This document shows positions 61,764-64,000 of a stretch of 64,000 nucleotides of DNA, piece after piece (position 1 is the first letter of the stretch; every line of letters begins with the position of its first letter). The notes below the pieces were generated by a model that was not told where the DNA came from, did not search any database, and saw only the letters and a list, made by a program, of their open reading frames with translations. The DNA is taken from contig NZ_JACGXL010000008.1 of the NCBI RefSeq assembly GCF_014138265.1, positions 186,001 through 250,000 of the forward strand, written 5' to 3'. The translations under genes and the position numbers were made by a program. Source of the stretch: Dokdonella fugitiva. GTDB taxonomy: Bacteria > Pseudomonadota > Gammaproteobacteria > Xanthomonadales > Rhodanobacteraceae.

Positions 61764-62552
61764 ATGATCCCACCCGACGTCCGAACCGAAATCCTTCGCC
61801 GGATCCGCGCAGCGGAGGAAGAGCACGGCGTCTGCGTGCTGCTCGCGGTGGAGTCCGGCAGTCGTGCGTGGGGGTTCGAGTCGCCCAACAGCGACTACGA
61901 TGCACGCTTCATCTACGCGAACTCCCGCGACTGGTACCTGTCGGTCGGGCTCGAGGAGCAACGCGACGTGATCGAGTATCCGATCGTCGACGAGATCGAC
62001 CTCAACGGCTGGGACGTGCGCAAGGCGCTGCGCCTGTTCTGGAAGTCGAACCCGGCGTTCGTCGAGTGGATCCAGTCGCCGTACGTCTACGCCGAACACA
62101 CCGCGTTCGCGAGTGACGTTCGCGGGCTCCTTCCGCAGGTCTACAATTGCGAGAAAGGTATCCATCACTATCGAAGCATGGCCAAGACGAACTTCCGCGG
62201 CTACCTGAAGGCGGATCTCGTTCCGTTGAAGAAATACTTCTACGTCCTTCGCCCGCTGCTGTCGGTTCGCTGGCTGGAACGCTACGGCGTCGCCGCGCCG
62301 ATCGAGTTCGACAAGCTGCTCCAACTCGTCGAAGGCGAGCACGCCCTGGTGTCGGATATCCGGGCGCTGCTCGAACGAAAGCGCGCAGCGCCGGAAATGG
62401 GCCTGGAAGCCCCCGTCGCGAGCATCCACGCGTTCATCGAGGCGGAGCTCGAGCGGCTGGACGGTGTCACTTCGTCGCCTCCGAATCGCCGCGAAGCGTT
62501 ACCTGAGTTGAATCGTGTGTTTCGATCCAGCCTCCGGCAGGCGTGGGCCTGA
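61764..62552 (+). CDS. Nucleotidyltransferase of the RlaP / YcgL-like family
   Basis: A 262-residue protein with the nucleotidyltransferase signature GSRAWGFESPNSDYDARFIY, in which GS and the D-x-D pair (DYD) give the metal site. It continues with RDVIEYPIVDEIDLNGWDVR and a helical C-terminal half. This is the minimal nucleotidyltransferase family that includes RlaP, which is often next to RNA-repair genes. No RNA-ligase gene is nearby in the window. The substrate cannot be inferred. It lies 54 nt after the YdeI-like gene and has a GAGG upstream of the ATG. Confidence 0.85.
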   Translation: MIPPDVRTEILRRIRAAEEEHGVCVLLAVESGSRAWGFESPNSDYDARFIYANSRDWYLSVGLEEQRDVIEYPIVDEIDLNGWDVRKALRLFWKSNPAFVEWIQSPYVYAEHTAFASDVRGLLPQVYNCEKGIHHYRSMAKTNFRGYLKADLVPLKKYFYVLRPLLSVRWLERYGVAAPIEFDKLLQLVEGEHALVSDIRALLERKRAAPEMGLEAPVASIHAFIEAELERLDGVTSSPPNRREALPELNRVFRSSLRQAWA

Positions 62553-62622
62553 CCGCGCTTCGCGCGACTGCACATGGCGCACATGGCGTCGTTACGCTCG
62601 CATGGCGGCGAAACGCTTGCGC

Positions 62623-62628
62623 TAGACT
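62623..62628 (+). promoter_or_regulatory. -10-like box within a repeated promoter motif (copy 1)
   Basis: GCTTGCGCTAGACTGG at 62615-62630 contains TAGACT. A similar GCTTGCGTTAAGCTGG occurs at 63182-63197 before another small membrane-protein gene. Start codons lie 57 and 43 nt downstream of the hexamers. Confidence 0.35.
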
Positions 62629-62684
62629 GGGCCTCATGGCGTCCGCGTCAGCTTGGCGGCGCGGCCTTATCCGAGGGTCGGCTC

Positions 62685-63086
62685 ATGGACAGAAGCATCC
62701 CTTTCGGCATCGGTGTTCTCTTCGGTGGAATCGCGTGGATCGAGATCACGACGCGCTTCGGACGTGTCTCGATCGCCGCTCTCGTCATCCTGTTCGGGTA
62801 CGCCTTGCTCGGGTGGTTCTGCTATGCATTGAGTTCGCGAAAGTCCCCGCGAAGCGCCTCGAGAATCCTCGCGTTCGTTCTCGGCTGCACGGCGATGACC
62901 ATCCAGGTACTGGCCATCAGGTACGTCGTCGCGAACGCGACCGACATCCAAGGCTTCAAGTCGGCACAGGAATTCAGTGCCTTCGTGCCGACAGGCCGGT
63001 TGCTGGAGTTGATGGCCTGGTTTTTCGTCCCCCTCATTCTTTGCAGCGTGACGGCGGGGCTCATCGCGCGACGCATGGGCGGCTGA
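62685..63086 (+). CDS. Small membrane protein of unknown function
   Basis: A 133-residue protein with four likely membrane helices: FGIGVLFGGIAWI, VSIAALVILFGYALLGWFCY, ILAFVLGCTAMTIQVLAIRY and LMAWFFVPLILCSVTAGLIA. It is not a family that I recognise. ATG 62685 has GAGGG upstream and is preferred over an in-frame ATG at 62574. It sits alone behind its own promoter-like motif. Confidence 0.65.
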   Translation: MDRSIPFGIGVLFGGIAWIEITTRFGRVSIAALVILFGYALLGWFCYALSSRKSPRSASRILAFVLGCTAMTIQVLAIRYVVANATDIQGFKSAQEFSAFVPTGRLLELMAWFFVPLILCSVTAGLIARRMGG

Positions 63087-63189
63087 CGATCACCCGGAGT
63101 CGCCAGCTGGCCCAAGGCGTGTCTTCGAGTGCGTCAATACGCGGCGCGCGCCTGCGCGTGGCCCAAGCGAACCGCCGTGGCGCTTGCGT

Positions 63190-63195
63190 TAAGCT
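63190..63195 (+). promoter_or_regulatory. -10-like box within a repeated promoter motif (copy 2)
   Basis: GCTTGCGTTAAGCTGG at 63182-63197 matches 62615-62630 at 13 of 16 positions. TAAGCT is the -10 candidate for the next gene. Confidence 0.35.
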
Positions 63196-63237
63196 GGTTG
63201 CCGTCGAGTCGCCTGGCTCGAGCATCAGGTGAGGGCC

Positions 63238-63441
63238 ATGAGTCGCATCTTGGGCATCGTTCTCGTCGTGGCGGGCATCTTGGTCATCCTTTTCGGTAGC
63301 AAGTGGATCACGACGAACGGCGGCGTCGTGCTCAGGATGTTCGCCATGCCGCGCCTTCACGCTGCTTTCCTCAGGTGGGCGGGCGGACTTTTGTGTGTCT
63401 GGTTTGGCCTGGCGTTGCTCTTCGGTGCCCTGGATGCGTAG
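63238..63441 (+). CDS. Small membrane protein (67 aa)
   Basis: A 67-residue protein with two membrane helices (RILGIVLVVAGILVILFGS and RWAGGLLCVWFGLALLFGAL). GGTGAGG just before ATG 63238 is a good ribosome-binding site. Family unknown. It is preceded by the repeated promoter-like motif, as is the gene at 62685. Confidence 0.62.
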   Translation: MSRILGIVLVVAGILVILFGSKWITTNGGVVLRMFAMPRLHAAFLRWAGGLLCVWFGLALLFGALDA

Positions 63442-63479
63442 CCGATGAACAGGCATCGCACATGACGCGGAGATGATCG

Positions 63480-63950
63480 ATGGCGGAAGAAGCGGTTCCG
63501 GAAGACCTCGGTCGTTGGCAACGGCGGCTGGCCTCCCAGGCCAACAACCGCGCGTGGACGCTCGCGGAGATGCCGCAGCGATCGACCGATGAAGATGCGC
63601 AGATGCTGCATGCCGCGCACGCGGCGATGTACTTCTGGACGATCGTGGGCACGCCGGACAATCATGCCCATGCTGCGCTTCTGCTCGCGCACGTGTACGC
63701 GCTGCTGAAGCGTCCCGAGTCGGCGGCGCAGTGCCTCGGCGAAGCGTGGCCGCACTTCACGCAGCCCGATCTCGCGCCCTGGGAACTCGCGTTCGCGCAT
63801 GCGGTGGCCGCCAATGTCGCTGCCGCGAAAGGTGATGCCGCGACGCACGCGAGGCACTACGCGGAGGCCAAGGTCTTCGCCGCACGCATGATCGACGCGA
63901 AGGCGCGCGACCTGTTCGATGCGACGTTGCGCGTCGTGCCGATGCCATGA
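63480..63950 (+). CDS. Helical protein of unknown function
   Basis: A 156-residue soluble helical protein. It opens RWQRRLASQANNRAWTLAEM and has an HAAHAAMYFWTIVGTPDNHA segment and a repeat-like HVYALLKRPESAAQCLGEAW region that looks like a TPR-type pair. The last four bases of its stop overlap the next start (ATGA at 63947-63950). GGAG upstream of the ATG supports the start. No function is suggested by the sequence. Confidence 0.7.
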   Translation: MAEEAVPEDLGRWQRRLASQANNRAWTLAEMPQRSTDEDAQMLHAAHAAMYFWTIVGTPDNHAHAALLLAHVYALLKRPESAAQCLGEAWPHFTQPDLAPWELAFAHAVAANVAAAKGDAATHARHYAEAKVFAARMIDAKARDLFDATLRVVPMP

Positions 63951-64000
63951 CGCAGTTTGAAGCGGTCATCGAGCTGGCGGAGTACTTCGATGGCCCGCAC
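63947..64000 (+). CDS. Start of the next gene (3' end outside window)
   Basis: Only 18 codons are visible, MTQFEAVIELAEYFDGPH. The ATG overlaps the previous stop (ATGA), which makes a translated gene likely and suggests an operon. Too short to assign. Confidence 0.6.
   Translation, partial: MTQFEAVIELAEYFDGPH

Noticed and set aside
1-64000. tRNA or rRNA genes
   Set aside because: I read for T-loop GGTTCGAATCC-like sequences and conserved rRNA blocks on both strands and saw none; a tRNAscan run would be needed to exclude them fully.

Overview
The window is high-GC (roughly 70 %) chromosomal DNA of a Gram-negative bacterium. An outer-membrane-lipid (Mla-type) transporter, PBP1b, RelA with an EXDD motif, HrpA and YoaA all point to a gammaproteobacterium. 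The delta-60-repeat secreted proteins ending in an F-A-D-S-F-E-like motif and the DUF11 array protein suggest Lysobacterales (Xanthomonadales), perhaps Rhodanobacteraceae. The family placement is inference. I see no prophage, insertion sequence, CRISPR array, rRNA or tRNA.

Layout. 0-4.2 kb: the 3' part of a giant DUF11-repeat surface protein. 4.3-6.0 kb: alkB-like, DUF1697 and YCII-family genes. 6.1-13.5 kb: a signalling block with a FixJ-like regulator, a cytoplasmic histidine kinase plus receiver protein, a small secreted protein, and a large multi-PAS GGDEF/EAL/receiver protein. 13.6-18.8 kb: mgtE and a four-gene Mla-like ABC operon joined by ATGA overlaps. 18.9-21.4 kb: ThrE-like exporter, DUF1275 protein and Dps. 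21.5-25.7 kb: hrpA carrying two in-frame copies of a dispersed palindromic element. 25.7-34.1 kb: two secreted unknowns, relA, a membrane Ser/Thr kinase, an unknown and an NRDE-family protein. 34.1-41.3 kb: a three-module glycosyltransferase translationally coupled to an M50 protease fused to SMI1/KNR4-like domains. 41.5-46.4 kb: mrcB, a lipoprotein and yoaA. 46.7-49.6 kb: a secreted subtilase closed by a strong terminator. 49.6-52.8 kb: a cardiolipin-synthase-like / TVP38-like / endonuclease-exonuclease-phosphatase operon and a 51-residue protein. 52.8-60.3 kb: sdaA, a glutaredoxin-like protein, a REP cluster, two paralogous delta-60-repeat proteins flanking an APC permease, and a conserved unknown. 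60.3-64 kb: a repeat-filled gap, then a run of small accessory genes with visibly lower GC.

How genes may work together. The regulator, kinase and receiver genes and the EAL protein form a plausible cyclic-di-GMP signalling neighbourhood. The kinase operon and the small secreted-protein gene share a nearly superimposable upstream region: a TACGYATACGYAG-type box about 46 bp before a TAGCAT -10 box. The FixJ-like protein is a natural candidate to bind it. Other coherent units are the Mla-like operon, the glycosyltransferase/protease pair and the phospholipid operon.

The most unusual items are the shared promoter architecture, the M50-SMI1/KNR4 fusion, the palindromic elements inside hrpA, an F-x-D-x-F-E terminal motif on secreted proteins that also appears inside the subtilase, and a set of genes whose -10-like hexamer sits exactly where a leaderless transcript would need it. 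Nothing here is a clearly new multi-gene system; these are the best leads.
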